Shown here: positions 1 to 8,035 of the stretch, one piece after another | Numbering within the stretch: the stretch's first letter is position 1 | How the letters are laid out: the number at the start of each line of letters is the position of its first letter | Source of the DNA: Sedimentisphaerales bacterium | GTDB lineage: Bacteria > Planctomycetota > Phycisphaerae > Sedimentisphaerales > Anaerohalosphaeraceae | Length of the DNA: 48,319 nt | Direction of reading: 5' to 3' | NCBI GenBank assembly: GCA_016926155.1 | Contig: JAFGPC010000102.1 | Span: 1 to 48,319 of the forward strand | The notes under the pieces: model-generated | Told to the model about the DNA's origin: nothing | Databases searched by the model: none | What the model saw: only the letters and a program-made list of their open reading frames with translations | Made by a program: the position numbers and the translations under genes

Positions 1-141
1 CTGCTGTGGATCATGGAGGGCTGGCTGGAGACTATGCCGGATTGCGTTTTTACGCCCACGGCGGACTATAATATGGACTGCCGCATCGACATGCAGGATT
101 TGGCTGTCTTTGCGGCCTGGTGGCTCGAATCGCTTGAATAG
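1..141 (+). CDS. C-terminal end of an exported dockerin-type protein (5' end outside window)
   Basis: Frame 1 is open from the first base to a TAG at 139-141 and gives 46 residues. The last 25 residues match the dockerin-like repeat of this genome: D-Y-N-M-D-C-R-I-D-M-Q-D-L-A-V-F-A-A-W-W-L, with Asp/Asn calcium ligands followed by the hydrophobic helix and the W-W-L ending. Such a repeat normally closes large secreted enzymes or adhesins in Phycisphaerae, so the missing part is probably a secreted protein, but its function cannot be told from what is visible. A strong terminator follows 37 bp later, so this gene ends its own transcription unit. Confidence 0.8.
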   Translation: MLWIMEGWLETMPDCVFTPTADYNMDCRIDMQDLAVFAAWWLESLE

Positions 142-177
142 ACTTGTATAATAGAAAATGCGTGGAAGTTCCGTGGA

Positions 178-210
178 CAGGCTGGAGGTCCTTCTCCAGC
201 CTGTTTTCTT
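178..210 (+). terminator. Rho-independent terminator
   Basis: A perfect 10-bp stem (CAGGCTGGAG at 178-187 and CTCCAGCCTG at 194-203) encloses a 6-nt loop and is followed by TTTTCTT. It lies 37 bp after the stop of the partial dockerin gene and separates it from the glycerophosphodiester locus. Confidence 0.85.
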
Positions 211-291
211 GGAAATTGTTGTCAAATATCTTTTATCACTGGATGAAATAACTTAGATCGAAAATGTAACAAAGCAAAGAAGGACAATCGT

Positions 292-2190
292 ATGATGAAT
301 AATTCCTCAATGAGGTTACTATTGAAGACATTTCTGGTAATTGGAGTAATTTGTCCATTCCTTAAAGGAGCCCTTAGGGTACATCTGAAAATGGAAGGCA
401 ATCTTGAGGATTCGAGTGGATATCAGTACAATAGTATGATCATTGACGGATATCAAGGTTTTCACGCCTATACCCCGGGGATGATCGGCCAGGGTCTGGA
501 ATTGAGCCATATCAGTCCCGATCCGGGCACCAGTAATAACGACTACGTACACATTCCCTACGCCCTGACAGAGAGCGGAACTATCGCTTTCTGGTTTCAT
601 GTGGAAAATGTGTATAACTACGTAACCTTGTTTGACAACTCCATCCACCAGGATGATTGGGAGATGTGGATCTATAATACAGGAGTTGCTCGGTTTCGCA
701 TCCAGAGCGGCGGCGAGGTTTCGGCAAATCTGCATGGCCTATCCTCTGATGGTGACGCACAGGGGGATTGGTTCCACTTCGCTATCACGTGGAAAAAACT
801 GTCCGATACCACCGTGGAAAACAGCCTTTATGTCAACGGTCAGCTCATCCAGTCGCGCGAGGGACCATGGGTCGATCCCGGCAGTACGATTTTTCTGGGC
901 GGCGGGCACGCCGGTAACGATGCCGGGATAGGGATGTGGGATGAGGTTCGCATTTATGACCACGTCCTCGACGAGCCGGAGATACGCTGGCTTGCGTTGC
1001 ACGCGTTGAGTTTGGACCCGGCGGAATTACATCTGCAGGAAGGACAGTCCGGTTCCTATTCCGTCACACTGGACTTCCCTGCTGGTTGTGATCCGGATGA
1101 AAACGTATATGTTACAATCACTCCGGATCCCAGCACTGCCATAAATGGACATTCTGCAGGAAAATCGATAACCTTAATATTCCAGTCAAATTTTTATACA
1201 GCGCCTCAAGTCATACAGGTTTTGGCAGTCGACGATGAAATCAATACAAATGACAGAATTGCCACCCTGATACATTCCATCAGCAGTGAGGATGAACGGT
1301 GGAACAGTATGCAGAATAAAACCTTGTCTGTCTATATTCTTGAAGACGACCTCGGTTGTGGTGCCTGGGGTTACACGCCCATGGATTTCAATCGGGATTG
1401 CTATGTGAATCTGACGGATTTTGCTGTTTTTGCATCGGAATGGATGACATGTACAGATCCTTCAGGCGGCGATTGTATCCATCCGCCCGATGTGATAATT
1501 GTTGCCCATAGAGGATATTCACAACTGGCTCCGGAGAATACTCTGGCTTCCTGTAATGCTGCGCGTGGGTATGCCGACATGGTGGAATTTGACGTTCGGT
1601 CATCGCTGGATCAATGGCTGGTCCTGATGCATGACGCCAGCGTGGACCGGACCACCAGCGGGACAGGTTCGATCCCGGATCTGACTTTGGCAGATTTGCG
1701 GGCCCTGGATGCCGGTTCCTGGTTTTCCACCGAATTTACCGGGGAACGTATTCCTACAATGAGTGAAGCTCTCCTGGCCATATTGCCGGATATGGTTCCA
1801 TTTATTGAGAGAAAGACCGGTACGGCGGCGCAATATCTGGAGGTGTTGAGAGCCCTCCGATGCGCTAATGATGTGATCGTAATCTCCTTCGACTGGGCAT
1901 TTCTAGCAGAATTGGAGACAAGTGATTCGACGATTATTACCGGCGCCCTCGGCAGCGATACCCTCGCAAATGATGCTATTAACAATATCCGTTCCCTCGG
2001 CATTGATTTTATTGATTGGGAGCATAGCACGATAACGGCCAATGAACTGAACATGGTTCACGCAGCCGGTCTTGAATTATGGGTCTGGACGGTTAACAAT
2101 GCGGCTCGAATGCAGGAGTTGCTGGATTTAGGAATTGACGGTATCACGACAGATAATCCCGAGCTTGCACGACAGCTTCTTGGCCGTTAG
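292..2190 (+). CDS. Exported LamG - dockerin - glycerophosphodiester phosphodiesterase fusion
   Basis: A 632-residue secreted protein. An N-terminal signal peptide (about 1-26) precedes a LamG/concanavalin-like domain (about 27-240) and a beta-sandwich segment resembling Calx-beta (about 241-355). A dockerin-like repeat follows (about 364-388, D-F-N-R-D-C-Y-V-N-L), and then a C-terminal GDPD domain (about 402-632). The GDPD domain keeps the signature residues: A-H-R-G with the catalytic His, A-P-E-N-T, the E-x-D metal pair in V-E-F-D-V, H-D in L-M-H-D, and the later Glu in F-I-E-R-K. GDPD enzymes cut glycerophosphodiesters into glycerol phosphate plus alcohol. AAGAAGGA at 277-284 suits ATG 292 (7-nt spacing) or the adjacent ATG 295. 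It is oddly built, since dockerins usually end a protein but here the enzyme lies behind the dockerin. A second GDPD gene follows 66 bp downstream. Activity is inferred from motifs. Confidence 0.88.
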   Translation: MMNNSSMRLLLKTFLVIGVICPFLKGALRVHLKMEGNLEDSSGYQYNSMIIDGYQGFHAYTPGMIGQGLELSHISPDPGTSNNDYVHIPYALTESGTIAFWFHVENVYNYVTLFDNSIHQDDWEMWIYNTGVARFRIQSGGEVSANLHGLSSDGDAQGDWFHFAITWKKLSDTTVENSLYVNGQLIQSREGPWVDPGSTIFLGGGHAGNDAGIGMWDEVRIYDHVLDEPEIRWLALHALSLDPAELHLQEGQSGSYSVTLDFPAGCDPDENVYVTITPDPSTAINGHSAGKSITLIFQSNFYTAPQVIQVLAVDDEINTNDRIATLIHSISSEDERWNSMQNKTLSVYILEDDLGCGAWGYTPMDFNRDCYVNLTDFAVFASEWMTCTDPSGGDCIHPPDVIIVAHRGYSQLAPENTLASCNAARGYADMVEFDVRSSLDQWLVLMHDASVDRTTSGTGSIPDLTLADLRALDAGSWFSTEFTGERIPTMSEALLAILPDMVPFIERKTGTAAQYLEVLRALRCANDVIVISFDWAFLAELETSDSTIITGALGSDTLANDAINNIRSLGIDFIDWEHSTITANELNMVHAAGLELWVWTVNNAARMQELLDLGIDGITTDNPELARQLLGR

Positions 2191-2256
2191 AATTAGGTTG
2201 TTTGATGGGAAAAGCCGTCGTGAGTCGAATATCAGATAGTAGAAAGGAATGTGAAC

Positions 2257-3066
2257 ATGAAACATCTTTGGTGTACCTGCCTTCTAACCGTATTGGCTGT
2301 CGGGTGTAGTAAGAACGTGGAGATTATCGCTCATCGCGGCGCCTCTTATCTGGCTCCGGAAAACACGATGGCTTCCGTCACAAAGGCTTGGCAGTTAGGG
2401 GCCGATGCGGTCGAAGTCGATGTGTATCTGTCCAAAGACAATCGAATGGTGGTCATTCACGACAAGGATACCAAGCGAACCGCCGGAGTGGAACTGGACA
2501 TTGCCCAGGCCACTTCCGTTCAACTGCGACAATTAGATGCAGGAAGCCATAAAGACGTAAAATATGCCGGGGAAAAGATCCCCTTCATTGAAGAGGTCAT
2601 AGCCGGCATTCCTGCAGGCAAGAAGCTGTACATTGAAATCAAGTGCGATGAGACGATTGTTCCCTATTTACAACAGGCCATTGAGCAAAGCGGCAAGAGA
2701 CAACAGATTGTCGTGATCAGTTTCAATTTCGATGTTGTGAAAGAGGTAAAGCACACCATGCCCGACATACCGGTATATTGGCTCGCGGGTACGCGGCGGG
2801 ATAAGGAGACAAAGGAATATCTGCCTCATGATCCTGCATGGATCGCACAAGTACGTCAGTATGGTATAGATGGTTTAGACGTTCATTATGCCGGCTTAAC
2901 GGAAAGTTTTGCCAAGGATGCCCTCTCCGCCGGATTGGGTCTGTATGTTTGGACAGTGAACGATCCAATAGAAGCATTGCGTCTGCAAAAGCTGGGAGTA
3001 CATGGGATTACTACAGATCGTCCTGCCTGGTTGAAAGAGCAGATGAAGAATAAGAGAGGGAAATAG
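2257..3066 (+). CDS. Glycerophosphodiester phosphodiesterase, probable lipoprotein
   Basis: A 269-residue single-domain GDPD. ATG 2257 is preferred over GTG 2251 because AAAGGA at 2243-2248 is 8 nt from the ATG and only 2 nt from the GTG. A short hydrophobic leader ends in L-A-V-G-C at Cys17, a lipobox-like site, so the enzyme is probably membrane-anchored. The domain starts at once with I-I-A-H-R-G (His26), then A-P-E-N-T, the metal pair Glu53/Asp55 in V-E-V-D-V, His68-Asp69 in V-I-H-D, and I-E-I-K further on. The C-terminal W-T-V-N-D and G-I-T-T-D-R-P motifs are typical of the family. It resembles the GDPD domain of the preceding gene but only moderately, so this is not a fresh duplication. 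It probably supplies glycerol phosphate for the dehydrogenase encoded nearby. Confidence 0.9.
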   Translation: MKHLWCTCLLTVLAVGCSKNVEIIAHRGASYLAPENTMASVTKAWQLGADAVEVDVYLSKDNRMVVIHDKDTKRTAGVELDIAQATSVQLRQLDAGSHKDVKYAGEKIPFIEEVIAGIPAGKKLYIEIKCDETIVPYLQQAIEQSGKRQQIVVISFNFDVVKEVKHTMPDIPVYWLAGTRRDKETKEYLPHDPAWIAQVRQYGIDGLDVHYAGLTESFAKDALSAGLGLYVWTVNDPIEALRLQKLGVHGITTDRPAWLKEQMKNKRGK

Positions 3067-3171
3067 CATTGCCCGAAAGAATTCGGTGCAATTCTGTAGC
3101 AACACCGCGTGATAATTGCCATTCCTGTCGATGATATGGCTGGGCAATTTGAGGACGATGGAGTATCTCCT

Positions 3172-3960
3172 ATGGACGAATTCAAATCCATTTCTCAAAT
3201 GGAAGTAAAAAGCCTTAAGGGGCTTTTCTTCGATATCGATGACACTTTTTCCACGAAAGGGAAGATTACACCGGAAGCCTATCAGGCTGCCTGGAAGCTA
3301 TACAGAGCGGGAAAGATTCTCGTTCCCCTTACGGGAAGGCCGGCCGGCTGGTGCGACCATATCGCCCGTATGTGGCCCGTACATGCTGTCATCGGAGAAA
3401 ACGGAGCATTTTACTGCACGATGAAGAAAGGGAGAATGCAGAAATATTATACTGAGGAGACCTGCAGGGAAGAAAAACGAATAAAAAAAATGGCTACAAT
3501 AAAAGAGGAGATTTTAAGGGAGGTCCCCGGTGCCGGTGTTGCCAGCGATCAATCGTGGCGTGAGTTCGACCTGGCCATTGACCACGGGGAGGATGTGACT
3601 CGTTTATCAAGGGACAAAATAGAACGTATTGTGGATATATTTAAAAAACACGGGGCCAACGTACGAATCAGCTCTATTCACGTGAATGGGTGGTTTGGAG
3701 AGTATGACAAGCTGACAGCACTCCGGATGTATGTGAAACAGGAACTGGGAATGGACCTTGATAATTGTAACACAGAGTTTGCTTTTATCGGCGACTCCCC
3801 CAATGACGAACCTTTATTTTCCTACTTCAAAAAAAGTGTGGGAGTCGCTAATGTACGGGACTATTCCCCGTTCTTGAAGACCGGCCCGAGATATGTCACT
3901 CAGCAACGGAACGGGATGGGTTTCGTAGAGCTTGCCGAATGGATTCTGGCCGTTGCATGA
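3172..3960 (+). CDS. HAD-superfamily phosphatase (type IIB-like)
   Basis: A 262-residue cytoplasmic phosphatase with no signal peptide. Motif I is F-F-D-I-D-D-T-F (nucleophile Asp21, acid/base Asp23), motif II is L-T-G-R-P, and motif IV is F-I-G-D-S-P-N-D-E. The cap between motifs II and IV and the overall size fit the Cof/mannosyl-3-phosphoglycerate phosphatase-like IIB group. The frame is open back to a GTG at 3109, but ATG 3172 is chosen because TGGAG lies 8 nt upstream and motif I then sits at the usual distance from the N terminus. It follows the lipoprotein GDPD by 105 bp on the same strand and converges on the dehydrogenase gene, whose stop is 33 bp away. The substrate is unknown; a glycerol or sugar phosphate is a guess from context. 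Confidence 0.82.
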   Translation: MDEFKSISQMEVKSLKGLFFDIDDTFSTKGKITPEAYQAAWKLYRAGKILVPLTGRPAGWCDHIARMWPVHAVIGENGAFYCTMKKGRMQKYYTEETCREEKRIKKMATIKEEILREVPGAGVASDQSWREFDLAIDHGEDVTRLSRDKIERIVDIFKKHGANVRISSIHVNGWFGEYDKLTALRMYVKQELGMDLDNCNTEFAFIGDSPNDEPLFSYFKKSVGVANVRDYSPFLKTGPRYVTQQRNGMGFVELAEWILAVA

Positions 3961-3993
3961 GGAATTCATTTTTCCTGCATCCGGTGGACGTGC

Positions 3994-5343
3994 TTATACT
4001 AACCACCGATCAATAATCTCATCCACAGCGCCAGGTAAGATTCCGAGCATCCAGGCTAAATCCACTACGGTAGGACGCTTACGAATTTCGTGCATGTGCA
4101 GAATGGCCGTGCGAACGCGATCTCTTGAGCAGCCAATATCAGGATAGGTATGGGCGGCGCCGGCTGTTTTAAGGCAATCCTTGATTTGCCTCGGGGTACG
4201 AACCAAGGAACGGCACCGATTCAAAAATTCCTGCCAGAGACCTGCTTCGCGTATCTTTTTGCGCATGGCTTCAATCACAGGAATCTTCTGCTCATATTGA
4301 TGGCGCACGCTCTGAATTCGCTGAGCCCAAAAGGTCTGATCTATCTCCGGAAGAGGTTTAAGTTGTGGAGTTTCTATTTCGAAAAGTTTCTCATACAGTA
4401 CAGAGGCAACGATGGTGCCGAGTCCGACTTGTCTTCCATGCAAATCGTGATCCTGTCCATCTATGCCTGATATCATATCTAAGGTATGACTCAATAGATG
4501 TTCTCCGCCGGAAGCCGGCGCGGAAGTGCCGATGATGGTCATTGCCACTCCCGAATAGAATAGCGAATTCATCAGAGCTGCCATAGCTTCCGGATTACGG
4601 TCTCGTATTCGTTCGGGATGATCGAAATAGCAGGTCTCCAGAGAGTTGATCATTTCGCTGCAGGTGCTACAGAAGTGTTCTTCATTGAAAATATGATTCA
4701 TAATCCAGTCGGCCGTGCTGACGGGTTTGGCAATCACATCCCCTAAGCCGGCGGCAGTAAGTTCAAACGGAGCCTCGATTATTATAGACGGCACGGCAAA
4801 CACCGCCAATGGCGGTCGGGCAACCAGTAGTGTTTTTACGCCTTTGATAGTCGGCGCCACATTCGCTGAGGTAAAACCATTCATTGTAGCGGCCGTAGCC
4901 AGAACAGCAAATGGGATCTGATGTTCAAATGCCAGCCATTTGGTCAAATCGCCCACGACACCGCATCCAATAGCCAGAGCCGCGTCTGCTTGAGGGAACT
5001 GTGAGGACAGTTCATGGAAGGTGATATCGTTACAGACAGGACTCTTATGTTCCCTGTCGGGAATGATAAGCACATGACAGGACCACCCTTCTTTCTCGAG
5101 TGATTTTCTGGCCTCTTCTCCTGCAATAGCCCATGTTCGTATGTCCGCCAGCAAAACGATACGCTGTCCTTTAATACAGGATTGTAAAACAGAGGGGATA
5201 CGTGTAATAGCGTCTTCCGTATACACGATCATTTGTGTGGTAACGGTATGACATTGTCCACAACGACAATTAAATGTGCTGCCAAGTAGCTCGTCCAATT
5301 TCGACATTGCGGCTTTTCCAATGATGAGGCTCTTATTTGTCAT
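3994..5343 (-). CDS. egsA: sn-Glycerol-1-phosphate dehydrogenase (EgsA/AraM family)
   Basis: A 449-residue NAD(P)-dependent dehydrogenase of the iron-alcohol-dehydrogenase/dehydroquinate-synthase fold. Visible marks are the dinucleotide motif G-C-G-V-V-G-D-L-T-K-W (about 126-136), T-A-A-T-M-N-G-F-T-S, and three metal-site positions: Asp202 in G-L-G-D, His282 in G-G-E-H-L-L-S-H, and His302 in D-L-H-G-R-Q-V-G. An N-terminal C-R-C-G-x-C-H stretch is also common in bacterial members. The family interconverts sn-glycerol-1-phosphate and dihydroxyacetone phosphate. Archaea use it to make lipids; the Bacillus AraM enzyme is the bacterial reference. The start overlaps the end of the symporter gene region with a 4-bp gap, implying translational coupling. 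ATG 5305-5307 (12 codons in) has a better GGAAAAG site and could be the true start. The neighbouring phosphodiesterases suggest a catabolic role. Confidence 0.88.
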   Translation of the reverse strand: MTNKSLIIGKAAMSKLDELLGSTFNCRCGQCHTVTTQMIVYTEDAITRIPSVLQSCIKGQRIVLLADIRTWAIAGEEARKSLEKEGWSCHVLIIPDREHKSPVCNDITFHELSSQFPQADAALAIGCGVVGDLTKWLAFEHQIPFAVLATAATMNGFTSANVAPTIKGVKTLLVARPPLAVFAVPSIIIEAPFELTAAGLGDVIAKPVSTADWIMNHIFNEEHFCSTCSEMINSLETCYFDHPERIRDRNPEAMAALMNSLFYSGVAMTIIGTSAPASGGEHLLSHTLDMISGIDGQDHDLHGRQVGLGTIVASVLYEKLFEIETPQLKPLPEIDQTFWAQRIQSVRHQYEQKIPVIEAMRKKIREAGLWQEFLNRCRSLVRTPRQIKDCLKTAGAAHTYPDIGCSRDRVRTAILHMHEIRKRPTVVDLAWMLGILPGAVDEIIDRWLV

Positions 5344-5347
5344 CCAT

Positions 5348-7180
5348 TTACATTATCTTTTCCAACACTATCAACTGATCCTGTTCAAAATGCGCCGAGG
5401 CGGCATCTTCCGGACTAATCCGCATTTCAGGATCACTGCCTTCAGAGGCGGAACCGGCCGTTACATGAACCGACCGGAGACCACCGTACCACCACCGAAC
5501 ATGATTGGCATACAGCAAATCGCCGGATTCAGCAGACATCTGCTCAAGAGCTTTGGTAGAGATCCGTACAACATTCTGTCCGGATAGGGACGGATCTAAT
5601 TTCACATGAAGCCTTACTTTTTTTCCGGGACGCCGATTGGGTTCGCTCCCCTTGAAATAACGCATCGCATCAGTCTGCGTTCCTGCGACAAGCCCCGTTA
5701 GCATGGAAGCGGACTTGGCTCGTGTAAGAAAAGTGATCGTAATGCCGAGCGCACCCGAAACCAACAGGCCAAACAGAGCTCGCATGAATTTGTAGCCGCC
5801 GGGCCCCATACCCATGTCCAGAGGTCCTATCAGAGCATCCGGCCAGATAAAAGAAAGGCCAATTAAAACCGCCCCGCCTGTAATGGTGATAAAGGCAGCC
5901 GTTGGAGTATAGCGTTTCCAAAGGATTCCAAGCAAAATAGCAACAAGAACCGGAGGAGTTACAGCAGCCGTAAACATTCCGTGTGCGCCATAAAGAGTGT
6001 CCTTCATGAATATGGGCACCAATGCCAGACCCAGGCCGGCAGCACACAGACTTGTGATTCGAGCTATAAGGAGATAGTGCTTATCGTCTCGATTCGGCTT
6101 TATGTAAGGCCGCCAGATATCATTAACAAATATTGCGCTGACGGCATTGATTAAGGAATCCGCCGTGCTCATCAGGGCGGCTGTCAGGGCGGCCAGGATA
6201 AAACCAAAAACACCCGGCATGCATAGGAAATGAGCCGCCTTGACAAATGCATCCGCCGGTTCTGTAGCCAGTTCACCATTATTAACCAGTGCCCTGGCAA
6301 TCCATCCTCCACAGCTTGTCGCAATCGCCGCCAGTGGCGCCAGAACAAGAACCCAACACACCACCATTCGACGCGATTCCGTTACGCTCTTTAAAGAAAG
6401 AAACCGCATGATAAAACCCTGGTGCATCAGCATAAGAGCGCCAGTATTCGCCAGGCCATCTTGTACATAAATACCGATAAAGCTGAAATTGGGAGGATTA
6501 TTGAAATCTGAGAAAGCATATTTATGGGATTGAGGCAGTAGCGACCAGAATCTTTCGAATCCTCCAAAATGATAAATTCCGACCGCAAATAATCCAAGAC
6601 CCGCCAGAAGAAGAATGATCCCTTGTGCGAGATCCGTCATAATAATGGCGGTTTGCCCTCCCACATATACATACAGCGCAACCGCAACTGCCGTAACTGT
6701 GGCCCCCGTCATAATCTCCCAACCCAGTAAAGTGTGCAACGTCTTGCCCAAGGTGATGAGATTGATTCCGATATATCCAATGATATACAATAGAATAATA
6801 CACGTGGCGGCAACCCGGGTCTTTTTGTCGAAACGGGCTTCCATATACTCCGGAATCGACTGTATCTTCCTGTAATAAATGATGGGGATCCAGATCAGTA
6901 CGAGAATCGGCATCCAGAACCAATCGTTGAGGTAAGACTGCGTACTGCTAATGCCATAGGTGTACCCGGCTGCACTGTATTTAATAAAGCTGTAGCTTCC
7001 TACAACCGTGGCCACACAGGAGAAGGAAATAAGCCACCAGGAAAACCGTTGGCCTCCAAAAAAGAAGTCCTTTGTGCAGGAAGTATAACGGCCGAAATAC
7101 AGCCCAAATCCCATAATGGCAATAAAGTAACTCAGAATGACAATATAGTCAACGGTTGAACCTATGGCAGCAGCGATCAT
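5348..7180 (-). CDS. Sodium:solute symporter (SSS family) with C-terminal soluble domain
   Basis: A 610-residue membrane transporter with about 13-14 hydrophobic segments through residue about 490. The N-terminal half carries S-Y-L-N-D-W-F-W-M, I-P-E-Y-M-E-A-R-F and a later L-S-T-A-D-S-type stretch (A-L-M-S-T-A-D-S-L-I-N), all usual in SSS transporters. These carriers use a sodium gradient to import sugars, polyols, carboxylates or similar solutes. After the membrane part comes a charged, beta-rich tail of about 110 residues (G-D-L-L-Y-A-N-H-V-R-W-W-Y-G-G and onward) that is not part of the core transporter. The gene overlaps the small membrane protein upstream by an ATGA and is followed after 4 bp by the glycerol-1-phosphate dehydrogenase. 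An imported glycerophospho-compound or its alcohol moiety is therefore a reasonable but unproven substrate. Confidence 0.88.
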   Translation of the reverse strand: MIAAAIGSTVDYIVILSYFIAIMGFGLYFGRYTSCTKDFFFGGQRFSWWLISFSCVATVVGSYSFIKYSAAGYTYGISSTQSYLNDWFWMPILVLIWIPIIYYRKIQSIPEYMEARFDKKTRVAATCIILLYIIGYIGINLITLGKTLHTLLGWEIMTGATVTAVAVALYVYVGGQTAIIMTDLAQGIILLLAGLGLFAVGIYHFGGFERFWSLLPQSHKYAFSDFNNPPNFSFIGIYVQDGLANTGALMLMHQGFIMRFLSLKSVTESRRMVVCWVLVLAPLAAIATSCGGWIARALVNNGELATEPADAFVKAAHFLCMPGVFGFILAALTAALMSTADSLINAVSAIFVNDIWRPYIKPNRDDKHYLLIARITSLCAAGLGLALVPIFMKDTLYGAHGMFTAAVTPPVLVAILLGILWKRYTPTAAFITITGGAVLIGLSFIWPDALIGPLDMGMGPGGYKFMRALFGLLVSGALGITITFLTRAKSASMLTGLVAGTQTDAMRYFKGSEPNRRPGKKVRLHVKLDPSLSGQNVVRISTKALEQMSAESGDLLYANHVRWWYGGLRSVHVTAGSASEGSDPEMRISPEDAASAHFEQDQLIVLEKIM

Positions 7181-7401
7181 TGGATCCCTCCGTTCGCCCA
7201 GAAGGGAGCCAGAAAAGTGAAGAAACTGACCAAGGCAAGCATGAGAAAGTAACCCGCAACCAGGATAACTAGAAACCGGCGATCCTCCCCAAGCCGTAGA
7301 TTGAGATATCCTCCCTTACATCCAAACCATATCCCGATTACACAAAGTATGGCTCCAATCCCATACTGACAGACGATCGGCCAAACACGTAACATATTCA
7401 T
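7177..7401 (-). CDS. Small two-helix membrane protein coupled to the symporter
   Basis: A 74-residue protein with two predicted transmembrane helices (about 8-26 and 42-67) joined by a short basic loop containing N-L-R-L-G-E-D-R-R. An AGGAG site lies 9 nt from the ATG. The stop codon overlaps the symporter start as ATGA, so the two are almost certainly co-translated. It matches no named family that I recognise. It differs from the DUF4212 small subunit known beside acetate-type symporters, but its position suggests a similar accessory-subunit role. It is the first convincing gene of the minus-strand operon. Confidence 0.7.
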   Translation of the reverse strand: MNMLRVWPIVCQYGIGAILCVIGIWFGCKGGYLNLRLGEDRRFLVILVAGYFLMLALVSFFTFLAPFWANGGIQ

Positions 7402-7446
7402 CCGTCCAATCTCCTTTTCTTGTGTTGCCGTGCCTTGTAATTTGCA

Positions 7447-7605
7447 TTAAGGACAAAGGTCTTTCACTGCATTGGAGGTTCCTTTGCTATCCTCTCCAAG
7501 CCAGGACAGAGAATACTCCACCAGAGAAGTGAACACAAGTCCTAAGGTATAGAATTTTTCCTTTCCGGAGGAAACTTTCCCCCGATAAGAAATGGCATAG
7601 TTCAT
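7447..7605 (-). other. Small unexplained ORF or gene remnant upstream of the symporter operon
   Basis: A 52-codon frame runs from ATG 7603-7605 to a TAA at 7447-7449 and stays open about 10 codons further upstream to an in-frame stop. The composition looks protein-like (I-S-Y-R-G-K, L-V-F-T-S-L-V-E-Y-S-L-S-W-L-G-E-D) rather than random, but no Shine-Dalgarno is visible and no family is recognised. The helical L-V-E-Y-S-L-S-W-L pattern resembles the linker before the DNA-binding domain of AraC regulators, and such a domain is encoded just beyond it on the opposite strand. It may be a relic of the missing part of that gene. Confidence 0.25.
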
Positions 7606-7655
7606 AAAATGACGATCAATCTCGGCTGTTTTTCCATCTTACTTCCATAACACAT

Positions 7656-7901
7656 ATGTCCACCCGTCAATTGTTTCGAATCTTTCTTAAAACCTTCCGG
7701 CTTTCTCCGTTGGCCTATCAACAAAACTTAAGGCTGGAAGCAACTCATACTTTGTTGCGATCAACACCTCTTCGCTGTAATGAGATTGCTCGTCGAGTGG
7801 GATATGCCAATGTATATTATTTCCATCGATTGTTTAAAAAAAAGACAGGGATGACACCCCGACAATATCGGCTGTCTATGACCCAAGGGGCTTTAATATG
7901 A
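7656..7901 (+). pseudogene. Orphan AraC-family DNA-binding domain (N-terminally truncated regulator)
   Basis: An 81-residue frame carries nearly the whole double helix-turn-helix of AraC/XylS regulators: M-S-T-R-Q-L-F-R-I-F for the first recognition part and I-A-R-R-V-G-Y-A-N-V-Y-Y-F-H-R-L-F-K-K for the second, then G-M-T-P-R-Q-Y-R. Full-length members have about 280-400 residues with a sensor domain in front. Here an in-frame stop at 7605-7607 limits the frame, and the first helix is incomplete. No ribosome-binding site precedes the ATG. It is most likely a decayed regulator, possibly of the adjacent divergent transport operon. A functional stand-alone domain cannot be ruled out. Confidence 0.6.
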
Positions 7902-8035
7902 GGAGGGGCAAGGTAAATCTAATGCACATTCTCTAACTGTTCTTTAAAAAAACACCTACTTCAATGAGTGGTCCTTTACCAAAAGATTTTCTTATCGTCC
8001 AAAATCCCATTCTAAATATCAGTCAACTTAAGTTA

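Noticed and set aside
3961-3993. Short hairpin (AGGAA/TTCCT) between the convergent phosphatase and dehydrogenase genes
   Set aside because: The stem is only five base pairs and there is no adequate T-run, so it is not called as a terminator.
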